From contig JAAONU010000009.1 of the NCBI GenBank assembly GCA_012932295.1, forward strand, positions 1,415,197 through 1,479,196: DNA of 64,000 bases. Reading direction: 5' to 3'. The position numbers were made by a program, and so were the translations under genes. The DNA comes from Cyclina sinensis (taxonomy: Eukaryota; Mollusca; Bivalvia; Venerida; Veneridae). Below the pieces are notes generated by a model that saw nothing but the letters and a program-made list of their open reading frames with translations, made no database searches and was not told the origin of the DNA. Position 1 is the first letter of the stretch. Each line of letters starts with the position of its first letter. This document shows, one piece after another, positions 1-14,762 of the stretch.

Positions 1-3000
1 ACAAATGCGATTCTTACACATAAAATTTTTGAAAGCATTTTTTTTTCGTCATGCGCTAAAGTGCATCTCTAGTGTCTACGTAATTTGTCAAGCGTTTAAA
101 ACATTTTGTCAAGCGTTTCTGGAATTGGCGCAGCGTTTGTGTGATACAGAGCAATATCGTTCCACGTGCCTTTGGTTAAACAAGCGTTCACTATATAATG
201 GCTTCCATTTATTAATTCAAAAGTAATTCTTACAACTCGCAGACAGTTTTATGACGTTTTTATTAATTTCATCTATCAGAAAATATTTATTGGCGTGCTT
301 CTCTCGCGCATCATTTGTTTGAATATTGTGTCTTTCATCATATCGATACAAAATTCATGATTCCGGTTATGTTTTCTGCAAAATGAGTACATAATCATAT
401 AACTGATAAAAACATGATGCTGAAAATAAAAGACATATCTAAAGGAACAGACATGACGGTTACCTAAGGACTAAAACGGGAGAGTTGTTTATGCTTGCTT
501 GTTTGAACATTTTACGGCCCCACAATCTTCATCGAAAGAATGAAGGAAAAGCCAGAGTCTTAACTTTCATGTATTCTGAGATGCTTGCTGATAAAAAAAT
601 CTTGCAAAATAAATACTCGTTCAATGGCAGACGTCATGTAGACTAGAGCGTGGTTTGTGCAACAACATAAAAAAATGCAGACAGGCTCAATTTAAGCTTA
701 CAGAAAGGCATACATGTTTCATAAAAGTGCCGAACTTAGCGTTATTAATGTACATTAAAACTAGTTACATAAAAAACAACATACACGGCATTATAAAGGC
801 TTACTTCCCCAATAAATTGCCAACACCTGTTAGAATAATAATGTTATAGGAAGAATATAAGCATTAAGTATATTTTACTACCATTTCATTTACAATATTT
901 GCCTCATATCAAAAAACAAAAACCAAATCATCTCAATTTCGCCTGTAAAAGACTGACTTTTTACACACATTAGCCGAAAATTAGCAGTATGTTTTCAATA
1001 CGTCAGAGCTGTTATGGTCATTCTAGAAGACATTTTTATTTCCTGTTACTTCGATATTAAAAATTGATGAAAGGGTGTTTTAAAATAAAAATAAAATAAA
1101 ACATAATATTATAAAGAAAAAAATGTTATACGGTATTGTTTAAGTCACTTTGTTCGATACTTTCCCACCATAAATAACAATAAGCAATACAAACTATTTA
1201 TTCGTTTAACGCCGTTGGCAAACTTTCATTTGACATTTGTTTCACATAGTTTAAAACTTGTTGTAATAAACCGACGACTGGGCGTTATTTGACATTTTTC
1301 ATGATTAAACTATGACAAATACTCCATAAGAACCTTACCGCCATATCATCGGAATATTTTGACTATTTTTTGGACAAAAAAATCTCGATAGCCAAGTAGT
1401 TAGGGAATCCGTATAAAGAGTGCGAGTTCGAAAATTTCAGTGTCCTAAGGGACATGTTCGGTCGAAGCTTGTCGATAAGCCGCACTGGTCAAAGATCCTA
1501 CCAACAAGGCCTACGACACGTGTTTGATACAAATTTATAGCATTGGGACTTGTCAATAAGATCAGAAATTGTGAAGTAAATTCGTTCGAAAGTATCGATG
1601 TCTCATAAGCCCGAAAGGCTGGTCCTTTCAGTAAGTGTGACTCTATAATAAACAAACACTTTTGTTTTTTTACTTTTTAAAGTTGTACAAGACAATCCAC
1701 ATGTCACTCTGTCGGACTGGGTACTTTAGAAGATGCAAATTACACACCAAATATTCACAATGTTTTGAATACACTGAGGTGTGTTTTCAATTTTTTTTCA
1801 CACGCCGACCTGCTCTATTAAGGGCATGATAAACTAATGTTTGCAGTTATCAATTCATTTATGCGTTGACCTTAAAAACACTCAGTATGAATAAATGGTC
1901 TGCTCTTATCAGAACAATGTGTCAAAGATGCAATAATAGATATGGCGGACGGAAGCCCGGGGCTGGCTTTGTCACTTCAATTTGTTCCACCAATATCAGG
2001 TAACTCGTCCGTATTAACAAACTGTGGTCTCCTTGTGCACGAATTAAAATATTAAACGGAGCCATAAAATTTGAAAAAAAAATATATTGAAAATGCGTCC
2101 AGAGCTCTAAACCTAGTTTCTTCAGAAATGGAAAACTTGAAGTCAATAGCCAAAATGAATAAATGCTTCCGAACGAGGGTCGTTGGCCATGAAAGCCGTC
2201 TTCTGGGTGGTAGGGTATGGTACATCTAAGGGGAATTTGGCAAGTGAAATGCGGAAAATTGCACACAAAGTTGGGTTGTAGTGTGTGGCATTTGTTTAGT
2301 TAATTGAGCTAGAAGTTTGCAGGCTTATCAATTAAACCATTACAGATTCATAAAAAAATAAGGGGAATCCTCAAGTTGCATTGATTCATTCGGATTTTAG
2401 TGGTATAGTCGAAATACAAAGCAGGCGATATTTATGTACTTTTTGTTCTGAATTCTGTATTCAAATCATACGTTTGTAACACTTGAATTCAAAGGTGTAT
2501 ATGTGTATAATACTTCAATATATCTTTGAAAACAGAAAGACAGGAAGAAACAAAGAAAAAGGAAAGAAAGAAAACAAATAAATTGAATATTGATATGTTG
2601 ATGAAAAATATATATAAAAACTGATTGAAAAGAATAGAGAAAGACAGAAAAAAAGATGAAAGAACAAATGAAAGGAAGAAAGAAAAAAAAAGAAAGAAAG
2701 AAAGAAAAAGATAGAAAGAAAATAAAGGGATTGAAATACATAAAGCAAAAAAATATCGTACTCATGACTTCATATAGAAATAATGGTACAGCCATTTGGT
2801 TCTGATTTCATGGTGACCTTGTTGTTTCGAACAAAACGGTTAACACCAAATATTACTCATTTTCGTGGTTTGTATATCATGACAATATATTTTTAGATTG
2901 CTTATCATCATTATTTTTAAAAAATTACTTTTGCGGTTAAATTGCACGAGAATTGTGTGCGAGCACGTAAGTGCATACCTTGTTTTAATACACCATGAAT

Positions 3001-5737
3001 TAAAAATCATTGCAAATAACCTACAAGGCGAAATCATAAAATTAATTTGGTTTTATGAGTAATTGATCTATATTTTCTCACACCTGTATTTTTATGTCCA
3101 ATTTTATCCACCATAGTTTAGACACAGACATATCCTGGAGGTAATTTAGTTATCTCTTAAACATTTTCCGTTTGAACATTTCTGTTAGAGGTTTTGAACC
3201 CGTCTTAATGCTTACTGTACCTTTAAGAATTCTGGCGCTGTTTGGTACATGGCGAAAGTCCAATTGCTTGTTTTAGAATTTATAAAAAAAGAAGAAAATG
3301 TGAATGCAACTGCTTTTCTTTCATGAAATCTGTTATTTTAATCAGGCGTGTATTTTTGACGTACAGGCTCTGTTTAAGAGAGCGCTGTATTAAATGTTAC
3401 GACACATTGGACGTCGCGTCATTTTGTTGGGTTAACTTTTAGTAACATCACGTCGAGTAAATTTCATATTATTATAAATATTATTATATTTATACGTGAA
3501 AAGTTTACAAAATGATTACAAATGAAATATCTTGAACTGCAGACAGCTAGTTTTCGTGCAGGACATATATTTCCTGTCCGGTTGTTTTCATATTTTTAGA
3601 TACGTAAATTTTTTTCAAACACGTCACTGTCCTATGAATATAATTATGTCGCTAGTTTAACGTTGATTGACGTTCAGCTTATCAAAATTGCTAAACATCT
3701 GTACAGTTTCCATAAACTTGTGCCATGTCGGAAGAGCTGTTGGAATAAACTTTATTCAATGACGTCAATATTTGAGAAGTTCTTCGCGCCGCGAGATGTT
3801 ACGTATTAACGCTTAAAATGACAGTAAACTAAACCACGAACTCTTTTTTACGCGTAAAGTATAAACACGTTCTAACTGCTTATTTTAACTACAGTCGATG
3901 CCAGTGTTTCTGTATCTTCTCAAGAAGAGAAATGATCCGACTTCTTTTCAGTTGTAACACTGATACGTTACAGTATCAATTTTTATCTCGTGACGTAACA
4001 TAAATGACGACAATTAGCTCTGAATCAAAAAACATAAAAATTAACAGGATTCAGTAACGGACGAACTAAAATTTCAGTTAAATTTAAGAAAACACACCTG
4101 CGTTTTATAACGTATCTTAGAGAAATATATTTCACTTTTTTCTTGAACACCTATTCCTCAGCAAATTCACTATAACTTCAAAGTAGACAAACAATTTTTT
4201 TCAACAATTTAGTAAAATTTAGAAAATTTTCCAACAATTCTAAGGTCTGGAGACTCTTTTATAAATATTCTATGAGGTGAAAAGAACTTCGAAGTCATCT
4301 TTCGTACGATTTGACGAAGCTTGGATTCAGAATGTGATATATGTGTGCGTTCAAATTTCTTCACGGTCAAACAGACGGGTTTAATGTATTATTTATTTAT
4401 GGTATAATTGCGGTTAATTGTACAATTTATTAATGTTTAAAAGGTGATAAAGTCTCTAACCGCTCTTATCAGATAATTTAGGGCAGAAATATTGTGTAGC
4501 GACAGACGTACCAAGTTTCGAGTTGATTATCAGAAATATTTATCGACCAAAACAGATATCTGATAATGTATTATGAAATATTTATGATTTTGTAAAATAT
4601 TTAAAAATAAACGTAGAATAAATAGTTGAGGTGAAGGCTATTTAAATATTAACAATTTATTCTGTTTCGTAAAACCTTTTGATCTCTCTTTGAATTTAAT
4701 TACTGTCGTCTGCAAATGTAAAGAATAATGTCACTTGAATATGACGTATGGTTTCAAAATCGTCACAACAGAAATGTAATGAACCGTCCTAAACATTTAG
4801 ACTATGATCGTGAAATAATAAGGAGTCGAACAGAAGAGACAGGGTTATATTGTCTTCAAATAAGTTGTAAACTTAAACACAAAAAGCAGTATGATTTTCT
4901 GTTGTTAAATATGTTGTGTTTAGGAAAAAGTTATATGGATACAAAAAAATAAAATAAAATGCAATAAAAAAATCGTTATAAGAAATGAATGGTGGTGAAA
5001 ATGACAAGTTCATATTTGTTCAAACAGGCCAGGACAACGAACAGGAGTTTATATATTAAAAAATATTTAGAACTGTCACAAAATACATTTCTATGAAACT
5101 TTTTGAAGAGAAAAGAAAGTTGATTTTATTCCAATATTAAACAGATTCAGACATTCCCCGATGCACTCACCTCTCTTGTCTGCCAAGAAAACAAATCAGT
5201 TTTTGTTGCAATATTGTCTTTGATTCTGCAGCATTTAATTCCGTCCTCATAAAAGTGGTTACAGCAAATTGAACAGACCTCCTAGCACGAACATATGCCC
5301 CCAAACTTCACAAGCCCCACAACTTTCATTTTAGTCAACTTCTTAAGCCTTAAACTTCATTGTTAATCAAAGCTAAAGTGGTCTTATTTTGAACAATTTA
5401 CTTAATTTTGATTTTTCTATGTTGCACAGTAAATGGTACTTAATTTGTCGAATTGCTGATTCATTCTTCTAGCGGTATGATTTTTTATGCTTGCTTAAAA
5501 ATTGCGTGTTCGCGTACATTATCACTGCATATTGTGGGGGCATAATAGTGTCATATCGACCCGACATTATGTCTCTGTCTAAACTTATGATCTAATCTGC
5601 CTTTGATCTTGTAGCAACTTAACATCTACCCTTATTAATATTCCTACTACTACAGTACTTCATAGTCTTTTCAATTACTTTAATTAATGATAGTTTTTCG
5701 ATACGATATTCATTCGCCTTCAATATTTCTGTAGTCT
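1..5737. other. Gene-free intergenic stretch
   Basis: No open frame here resembles a known protein family and the composition is AT-rich throughout. The only clear structure is a purine-rich GAAA array near 2.5-2.7 kb. A weak tRNA-like string with a TTCGAA core occurs near 1.39-1.44 kb but cannot be folded. Confidence 0.6.
2524..2736. repeat. Imperfect (GAAA)n purine tract
   Basis: About 210 bases are dominated by GAAA/GGAA steps on the + strand, with one interruption near 2.58-2.64 kb. The strand bias creates long Phe/Ser-rich open frames on the - strand that are artefacts. Confidence 0.85.
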
Positions 5738-5739
5738 TT

Positions 5740-5812
5740 CTGTGTGTTTGTCTGTTTGTCCGAGTGTTTGTCTGTTTGTGCAGATGTCTGCCAGCTTGTC
5801 TGCCTGCGTTTC
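5740..5812. repeat. Degenerate (TCTG/TTTG)n repeat
   Basis: A run of TCTG-type tetranucleotides with substitutions. Similar TCTG/TCCG runs occur near 8.05, 13.70, 18.12, 21.09 and 27.57 kb, often followed by unrelated unique sequence. They may mark ends of old dispersed elements. Confidence 0.6.
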
Positions 5813-6008
5813 TTCACAAGAAAAAGAGAAATTATATTTGCGCTATTTCCTGACATCTCTTAATATGAATAACTTATGCCAATCTAGGGCGCTTTATTGT
5901 TACAGTGCACGTGAATTGCGTGACAGACGAACGCTAGTTTTATGAATGGAAATTGGTGTTATTAATTCTAGACATTAATAGGCTGCACCTAAGACAATTT
6001 ACTCGTCT

Positions 6009-6030
6009 GTTTTTTATTATTATTATTATA

Positions 6031-6071
<41 letters not shown>

Positions 6072-6072
6072 C
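6009..6072. repeat. (ATT)n microsatellite
   Basis: Nearly pure ATT trinucleotide repeat of about 20 units. Nothing else is recognised around it. Confidence 0.9.
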
Positions 6073-8600
6073 TATTTTATTTATTTTAAATTTCTAATTG
6101 CTTAGTACTTTTATTTGGTATTATGATTGATTTCATGTGTGTAATATTTTCATACAAAACTTTCGGGCCCACAGATTATTTTTAGACAGTATGATTTGGT
6201 TTTGTATATTGGTGTTTATTCTATAGTTGTCGAACAATAAATTGTCAAATTGATACATTCAAACTATAAAATTATACATTTTACTTTATCTTTTGAAGTT
6301 GCTCGTTTTATTGCATATTATTAGTATATTGCAAAACTTTAAGGTTAATCAATCCACGGTAGAAAATATCATTTCTTACGTCTTTTTGGATCAATATTTT
6401 AAAAAAGAGAATCATTTAAAAATGTAAAATGGGGGTGGGGGGTTGGGATTAGGTTGAAGTTGTCTGGACATATAAAACCAAAGCTGCACCAACAAGTTAT
6501 TGTAGTGACAGCACTTTTGATAATTAGTCTGAGCAGACAAAACTATTTTAAATCTTGTTTATATTTTGATCAGGTTGGCTTTGTTCTGTTAGGGACTAAA
6601 TTTACAAGCTGAAGAAAAGGCAGTAGGTATTTCATTTAGCAATGTTCTTGCTTTTTTTATTCCAGTTCTTCCCATGTCCAAATAAGGAAGTCTTGGTCTT
6701 TATCTATTTTAAGGACAAGGTGGTCATAAAAGCTTTTTTTGAACACTGAAATTGTTTACAACATATTGTATATAAGACCATGATATATCTTTTTGGATCA
6801 AATATTGGTGATATATTCCCAACAGTGGATTTGTAACAAAGTGTTAAAAGTATTTCAAAACTTAAAGAAGGTATTTACGGCTTTCTGTAATATCCGTTCT
6901 TCCGTTTAAATTACGGATTGTTCGCTAGTAGATTTTTCTTCTAAATGAATTTTAACATTCATGTTAAACCGTTTATTGAAAGGACAGGTTTGCTTACGTT
7001 TTGCAATTCTTTAAAGTAGGGAAGGTCTATTTAAATGTCTTTCTATGAATGTTAATTAAATCATTTACAATCATTTCAAATGGATGTCCTTGTAATTACA
7101 AAAAAGTACACGAAAAAAACAAAAACAATTGAATTGCAATTACTCCATTTGTCGCGTGCACATTGCTCATTAAACATATGTACTACAGCTCCTAGGGTTG
7201 TGATTACAAAATAAATGATAAAGGCACGTGATCGTATCAATGTGAAATGACGTCTCGCATTGTTTTTGGGCCCATGCGATAAATTAATTAGGGTATTTAA
7301 ACTTGCAAATGATGACACTAGTTGGAAGATTGGTATTTAAAATTCTTCGAGGTGTTAGAATATTTCTTTATTTACTTCAAGGTGTTAAAATCTTTATCAG
7401 TTGTGTTTGTTTCATAAGTGACCTCTATATTCAAATATAGTAATTTGCCTTTTATGTCATTTTATAATTTAAGCAGTGCATAACATTCAAGTGGCCTTTT
7501 CTGCTACAAATCGTTTGTGTGATGCAAGAATCAAAATTGTTCATTGTCCTGGCATAAAATTTGTTTTCCTTTGGTTTGCTGAAATTTGTTCATAGGACAC
7601 TTTCGGTTCTTTGTTGTATCCTTTTGACTCTTAAGGGTAACATTGAAAAATATCAACCTGCTTCTTTTAGATCTGAAAAACTAATTATCCTGTTGTTTTA
7701 GTAACTTTTATACTGGTATCTATTGCTATTGTGTGCTATCCTCTGAAGACGCTGTTTTAACTTTTAAGGGTTATATCTGGCAATGTAAACCTGACTATTT
7801 TCTGATATAAAAAACTCTTAGTTCTATTCTGTTTGATGCTACGCAGAGTTCCATTATGTATAATACAAAATTTACGTATGAAATATTCTTCCTATTTCAC
7901 CATAAGAATTCATTATATTTCAAACATTTCCATTCAAATTCATAAAAAAGTCATTTTTTGTAATAAGCACCAAATGAATGACAAGTAGTTGTGAAAAAAT
8001 TAGAAATAACTAACGATGCCTTATTACCATGATAAAGTATAGTTTCCTGTCTGTCTGCCTGTTCGTCTTTCGGTATTAAATGTTGGGGGAAATGTAAAAG
8101 TGATATGTAAAGTAATTTTTTAGACGGTTATCGGCAATGAAAAATAGGGGCATATTATATAAAAGACAGTTGTAATAAAGTTGTACTTTTTTTGTTGAAA
8201 CTCATGCGAGACTAAAACTCGTCTAAGATGACAAGGGGTATCATTTTGATCATTGTTAGTTACCTTTAAGTGAAATCTTAGCAATAATTCTTAATTATCT
8301 ATGAAAAATATCTTGTCTCTTTTAAGTCCGTACACGCAATAGTATAGTTAATAATGTATTTGTTAAACGGACGTAAACATTTCTTATTATAATTTTTCAA
8401 TGTCAAAAGTTACACATGCATCCTTTTCAAAAGGCGAAAAAGATAATTCCATGTGATCTGACACTAAAATATCTTGATATTTAACAAATTTGACCTTTTC
8501 AAATACTTTCTTCTTTATTTTCGGGGACATAATATGATAGAATAGTGGAAGTCAAACAATAATTTTAAAAACGTTTAAAATGACACAGTATATTTTACCA
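6073..8600. other. Gene-free stretch
   Basis: AT-rich sequence without a recognisable exon. A weak direct repeat beginning TTAAGGG occurs near 7632 and again near 7766 (about 134 bases apart), both followed by an AACCTG...AAAAACT pattern; it is too diverged to name. Confidence 0.5.
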
Positions 8601-8824
8601 AATATCATGTCATATTTTAACAGATGTCATATTTTAGTTTATGAATTTACAGATATGACAGATTTTATTCCATACAATTACAGATATACAGATGTTTTCT
8701 TTTTTATTTAAGAAAAGGCATCACATTTTTTATTTTGTGGAGTTCCAGATATCACATTTTTCAGTTTATGGAATTACAAATATCACAGTTTAGGGAATCA
8801 CAGATATCACATTTTTCATTTTCA
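8600..8824. repeat. Degenerate short tandem repeat with CAGATATCACATTTT core
   Basis: Several imperfect units share a pattern of 'TTATGGAATTACAGATATCACATTTTTCA'-like phrases of roughly 28-45 bases. The last units, from about 8745 to 8815, are the best conserved; the earlier ones have TATGACAGATTTT variants. This is an old, decaying minisatellite. Confidence 0.6.
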
Positions 8825-10268
8825 TATTTGAATCGGCTAACTTGTTTATTCACATTAGCATAATTCTAATAGATCTATGATGATAAGCTATTTACACATT
8901 TATATACACATTTTCTTAATCCAATTACAACCTTAAGAAGTAAGGATTTTGCACGTGCTTAGAAAAATATGCCCTCAGCTTCAACTTCTGGAAGTATTGC
9001 TTAATAAAAAAAAAGAAATTCTAAAGGAAATCAATAAATAAACTGTCTCGATATCAATTAATTTTTCCCAACGGAGTAAATTTATGACTTTTTTTTTCAT
9101 AACTGTTGTCTCTCCATTTACTATTTTTGACCGTTTTCTCAACATAATTTTAAGAGGTATATTAACAAATCTTACAAAGTGGAAGTTCATTGCATGGTTT
9201 CTTGGTGTGGGAAAGTCAATAAATTCACTGGTCAAACATTATTGACAAATCTGACAGATTATTGAATTTTTCAAGTGGGTTCTGGGCCGTTATTATTAAT
9301 ACACACTTTATCATAAATGAATACTTCAACATTTATCAAATGCATTATGATATAACATTTCTGAAACGTTCGTGATGTGTTGTTGTCTCTCCTTTTGCCT
9401 TCTTTTTTTCATCAAATTCAATATTTGGAAAATGCAATCTCTGATTGTTTTTATTATCTTAGGAAATGCAGTAAAGCAGAGTGGCTGATTTAATGACATG
9501 GATAGAAGAAAAATTGAATAGAGAATGACCAATCGTTTAATACAGTTTGGAACAAGTCATTTCGTAAAAATTAATATGTTTCAACCATCCGCCTCCGAAA
9601 TTGTTTTCAAACAACAATTTGCCCTTTTATTTTACAAATTTTACTCTAGATTTTTAATTTGAATAAAAAAAAGACAAGTTTAGTGGTCAAGTTTCAACTG
9701 CATAAAGTCCATTTTCAATAGTATTCTGTTCTATTCTGCTCAGTGCGATTTTAATGGACTCCCACTATGGGAAAAAACTTCCATTGTTCCCCCGGGGCAC
9801 GTCATTTTATGGTACATCAACGCTACATCAGGCTTTCAATTTTTTCACTTTTTGTCCTGTCAATTATCTCAATTTTCAAGACAGTTTGTAAACTTTTAAA
9901 CTTTACAACATACCTCTGTGCAGGGATAGATACTTTCCGAGACAGTAAATTTAATAGCTTTAATATATTTTATTAGTATACTTTCTTATTATCGGATGAT
10001 ATGTATTAATATAACACTTACGTACGAATTAAGTTAAATAATACATATAAAACTGCATACCAACGTGGAAAATTACCCCCTCAATGTTTACTTTCATTTT
10101 ATTTTAACATTAATTGTCGTTTTTTTATGTTAAGTTTTGATACAAAATAGATCAATGTAGTATCATAATACATTGACGGTGTGGTTGCGTTTCGTGTGAA
10201 ATAAGATATATTTTATATGTTATATTACAAAAGATTAAAAGAACATCACACATATATCTTACTGAAAG
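8825..10268. other. Gene-free stretch
   Basis: No coding exon, RNA gene or clear repeat is seen. Short frames on both strands (up to about 84 codons) have no recognisable family features. Confidence 0.5.
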
Positions 10269-10269
10269 G

Positions 10270-10650
10270 CTGCAACATTTGAATCTCGGCCAAATTCTTG
10301 CAACTAGTGTGGTCAAAAAAACATCAATTTACTAAAGCCTTTGATTTTCAGGATTTAAAAGCAATACTGGAAAATTAGTTTTCAAAGTTTAAAGAAAAAA
10401 CTACTTAGTGTAGGAACTACTAAACGTTGAAATTTTGGCATCGAGTGTGGTCACGAAAAAAATCACATTGTTACCAAAGCCTTTGATTTTCAGAGTAAAA
10501 ACCACAGGTTAATTTAGATTTAAAAAGGCTTCAATAAATGAACCACCTTAACGACTTTCAACAAGTGTGGTAAGAAAAAAACTCTACAGAAAACATTTGT
10601 TTTATCAAAACCTATGACTGTCATAATTAAAAACTACTTTACTGGGATAT
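10270..10650. repeat. Diverged tandem repeat, three units of about 120-140 bases
   Basis: The phrase AGTGTGGT followed by a poly-A run appears at 10305, 10444 and 10564. Each is followed by a related segment; the first two share ACTAAAGCCTTTGATTTTCAG-like sequence and the third has a weaker CCTATGACT match. Spacings are 139 and 120 bases. The function is unknown; it is probably a remnant of a local satellite. Confidence 0.65.
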
Positions 10651-13600
10651 TTGATCTCTTGAAATCACATCTTCCTTTGAAATACCTAGCACCTGTTTAG
10701 AAAGTTAAAAGATGGAAAGACAATAGATTGGTTTCTTTATGTTTTATACATATTTTTTATTGTATTAAATTAGTTCGACGTGTTTACTAGAATGTGAATC
10801 AGTTTCATTTTTATGCTATCACATCTACAAAAAAGAACAGCTTTTCTTTTCGAATTTTCCTAAAATGTAATCTGCTGAGGATAGTCGATATTGAATATTT
10901 TGTTTTTTTGCCAAACTGAACGATCTGCGCGTGTGTTTTTATAGAGTATTTCTCTCTGTCACAGATCGACTGCGTCACTCACAACACGAAATATTTCTTT
11001 CGTTCAGAAATTCTGATGTTTTACTATCAATAAATGTCAGGTTTTCTTAAATATCTGACTCTTAAACTCTGCTCTATAGAATCTCACTGCGAGTTTAGAT
11101 TTCTGAAAACATGTTTCAAAATGGCCGAAAAAGATGTTCATTTATTCATTTGCTGTAAGCGACCAGTCAAGTTTAATTAGCGACTACTTACCACCACTGC
11201 GTTCCTTTATGTCTTCGCTTCTTCCCAGTCGAGCTTTGGAGCAAAAGTAACAATAAAATGCACCAGGATACAACATTCATGTTCCTAGTTGTTCAAACTT
11301 TCTCTTTACACTTTCACAATCTGTTCTTTTAACAATCATTTAGCTCGATACGTAGGGTGGTTTGATATTCACCGAAATTTGCCACTTCTCCAATTCTTGC
11401 AAAAATGTCCTTTCTTAATAAAAGTCACCAGAGTAACAATTTAAAGTCAATTTCCAACACTATGTTTCAGTGTAATTGTTTCACGTGTATTTCGTGTGAA
11501 TTCCAGTTACTTCCAGACCAAATATTGCGTCACAGTTATGTATCCTTTCTTGACACGTTTGTAATGCTTGAATACAACTGCTACTGAAAAAAGTAGCCAG
11601 TGTTGTAGCACGAATTGTTCTTTCTTAAATGGCTAATTCCAACCTGTCAAATCATTCTTATATTCCATTCAGTCAAATAAAATAAAACACATATTTTATG
11701 TAACGGTTTCGTAATATTGTTTTGTTTGTATGTTTTTTTTCTCGTGTAATTTGCATTTCTTCTAGGTTAAGTCATATTTTAATTTTATAACCGCTATGAG
11801 AAATCTCTCTTTCGGTAAATATTAGAAAATCGCTCTTTAGCAGTTAAATATGTTTAATAAACCTATTTTTATGAAATATCCAGATGGTGTTAAAATCAAT
11901 GTAAAAAAGCTATATATTTTTATTGTGGTTTCAGCACCCACACTTCGCCTCGGTGTTCACAAATTCGGTTTTAAATCATTCAAATTGCATTGAATGTCCC
12001 ATAAACCCTTTGATCTCGTAAAAAAGGTTATTCTTTTATTTTAACTCGCACCTTTTGCCCAAAATTGCCAAAATATTGCTTCGGTTACTTCTACTACTTG
12101 CCGTAAAAATATAAATAATTGTCGTAATAAATACCACACATTGGTTTGTCTTAAAATTTTGCGTGCTCTAGACGTTTTAATAAATATCCCATTTAAAATA
12201 CCATTTAGATAAACGTTACAAAAAATCCTTTTAAGTTTTACACGTTGACTATTAACTCTTCCCTTTATCCAATTATCAATCCGTTTGAAGATACCTTTCT
12301 TAAGGATTACCACTTCGTAATTCAACACTTGTTCGAAGGCGCATTTTCTTGTATCACATACCAATAATTCAATTACAGTTAAAAACTGGCCAACGATTTT
12401 TCAAAGGACTGCTCCATCTATTGGCACGCGAGTGATTTCGATAGCCACTCAATTACGTATAGTCGGTTGATCTATTTTCTCCAACAGGGTACTCCAAATT
12501 GCTTGAATTCTCAAAAAAATATAAAAGATGTTGAACGGTTTTGCTCGATTTATTATAGCTTTTTCTGAATACACGTTTAATTAAGAAGGATTGTGTGGTA
12601 ATTGGCATTCCCCCTGCTGTTTTGATTATTTCGAAAATCCTTTTGTAAGTGGAAGGTTAAAAGGTACAAATTATGTCTTCGCAGCCTTGGGCGTCGTTTC
12701 AGACACACGTAAGAATTCCAGACGCACAAAATAGCCTTGTCCTAGGTGGCAAAACTTGGTAATAAATCCAAACATTACAAACTTCAGAAAAAAATGACTG
12801 ATGTAACACGAAAAACCCGTTCATATGATGAAAAAGTCACACGATTCATAAATTCTTGTTAGTACTAAATTAAAGCGTATTACCTCTGAATAAAGGCCTT
12901 CAATCAAAGCTCAAACTTTCTTATGTAATTTAAAATGTTGCTTTGCGCTATCAGTTCATACGAATCTGAACATATCATTGGTGAAATTACTACAAAACAG
13001 TTTTAAATGAACTTGAATAGTTGCTAAATGACTCTACACGTTTTTCCATCTTTTACAGGCAAGCAAACCTATAAATAAGATTTTTATCGCATTTTAGGGT
13101 TTGCTGACTTGAGATGTTAAAACTTCTAAATACACTCTCTTGCCCCGCCCCCTTTTTGGCTAAATGCGCCGCGATTTTCACATAGACTAATAATAATACT
13201 GCAGTTTTACCTCGAGATATCAATAAATTAGGATAGATAGCAAATTGCTTTCGAATCTGGTTTTATTTAAGCGCGGAATTCATCGAAACTGATCTCTTCA
13301 TTCAGTTAATGTCAAATTAATAGATTTGCCAATATTCTCTTGTATGTGTTAGGTATAAGAAACGCGTTCTGCGGGGGTAAACAAGACACAACAGTCATCT
13401 ATCGTCCAGAAAATTATTCATAAATATATTCATGAATCAGAGAAAAATATGTTGTTGCACTGTGCGTTTTTCAGCGTGATTCACTCGGATCTATTATCAT
13501 AATAGAAATATTATAACGGTATATTAACCATCCCCCGCTTGGGTTAACTTAATGGTTATTTGATGTTTCTTTTGCCACCCTCCAAAGATGTAAGAAGAAA

Positions 13601-14575
13601 TTTAGAAAATTTGCCTATATCATACAGTGACAGAAATCTGACAAACTTATATCCTTACACGCCCGTATATGCGTATTCAGAAGACTAATTGTCTGACTGT
13701 CCGTCCGTCCGTCAATCCGTCCGTCTGTTTAGTCAGACTGTCCGTTTTGTCACGCCGATCAATGGACATTTCTATTGTTGGCAGAAACAAATATCAAATG
13801 TGCATTTTCTTAAAGAACCTGACATCAAATTATTAGTATGCCTTTGTATCGGAAAAGTTTTCTATCAATGTAGTAATATCTTTTTATTCTTACTAGGAAA
13901 GTCAACCTTGTAACACTTTTCATCATATGTATCTACAGTATTGAACTCTGATAAATTCAGAAAGCTGTATGTGGGATTTTTCTCACTTTCCTTCATGACT
14001 TGCATAATTGGTGTAAGATTGAAAACAGACAATTCTGAATGATGATTAAACTGGAAGGACCGACCCAACATTCCATCCCACCCCGCCTCACCTTATACCC
14101 AAAACATATGATCATAGTAGCGAAGAATTAGATCAATACAATAAATAAAATTATAAACAAGTTTTATTTTAAGAGAGCGAAATCTTTTCCTATTGTAACA
14201 ATAAACCCTGCAACTTATTAATTAATCATTTCATTAATAGTGTTTTGATACATATTTTATATAACCACTCATATATTTTATATAATCTATGATATATTAA
14301 GTTACTCATAAAAGATGAAGGTAATATATAACAAAATAGATCAAGACAAACACATATAAAATACAACAAAGTTAATAATACTAATTTCATGAATTTTTTA
14401 TGCATGTCACTGATTCTAACAAGATTTTTTCCATAGCCTTTTTCAAAACATAAAAGACAAAATATGATTTTACTGCTAATCAACTAACGCATTGTTTATA
14501 TGGGTAATAATTTGTCTGCGCTTAGATTAAAACACGGGTTATGCTACTGTTTACTGCTGTTGTAGGTATTTTTGA
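10651..14575. other. Gene-free stretch
   Basis: AT-rich intergenic sequence. It contains a short CCGT-type tetranucleotide run near 13.70 kb but no exon, RNA gene or transposon that I can support. Confidence 0.5.
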
Positions 14576-14576
14576 A

Positions 14577-14762
14577 GTTATTGTTGTAGTTGTTGTTGTT
14601 GTTGTTGTTGTTGTACATTTGTTGTTGTTGTCATAGTCTTTGTTGCATAACTTGTTGTTGTTGAAGTTATTGTATTGGTTGTTTTGGTATAAGTTATTGT
14701 TGCTGTTTTTGTGTTGTTGTTGTTTGTGTTGTTGTTGTTGTTGTTGTTGCTACTGCTGCTTT
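14577..14762. repeat. Imperfect (GTT)n array
   Basis: About 185 bases are built of GTT with interruptions, the purest parts being near 14590-14612 and 14716-14748. Read as codons it would give poly-Val/Leu/Cys, with no sign of a gene. Confidence 0.85.

Noticed and set aside
1385..1445. tRNA-like fragment
   Set aside because: Only a loose box A and a TTCGAA core; no foldable arms.
2466..2795. Phe/Ser-rich - strand open frame
   Set aside because: It is the reverse complement of a GAAA purine tract.
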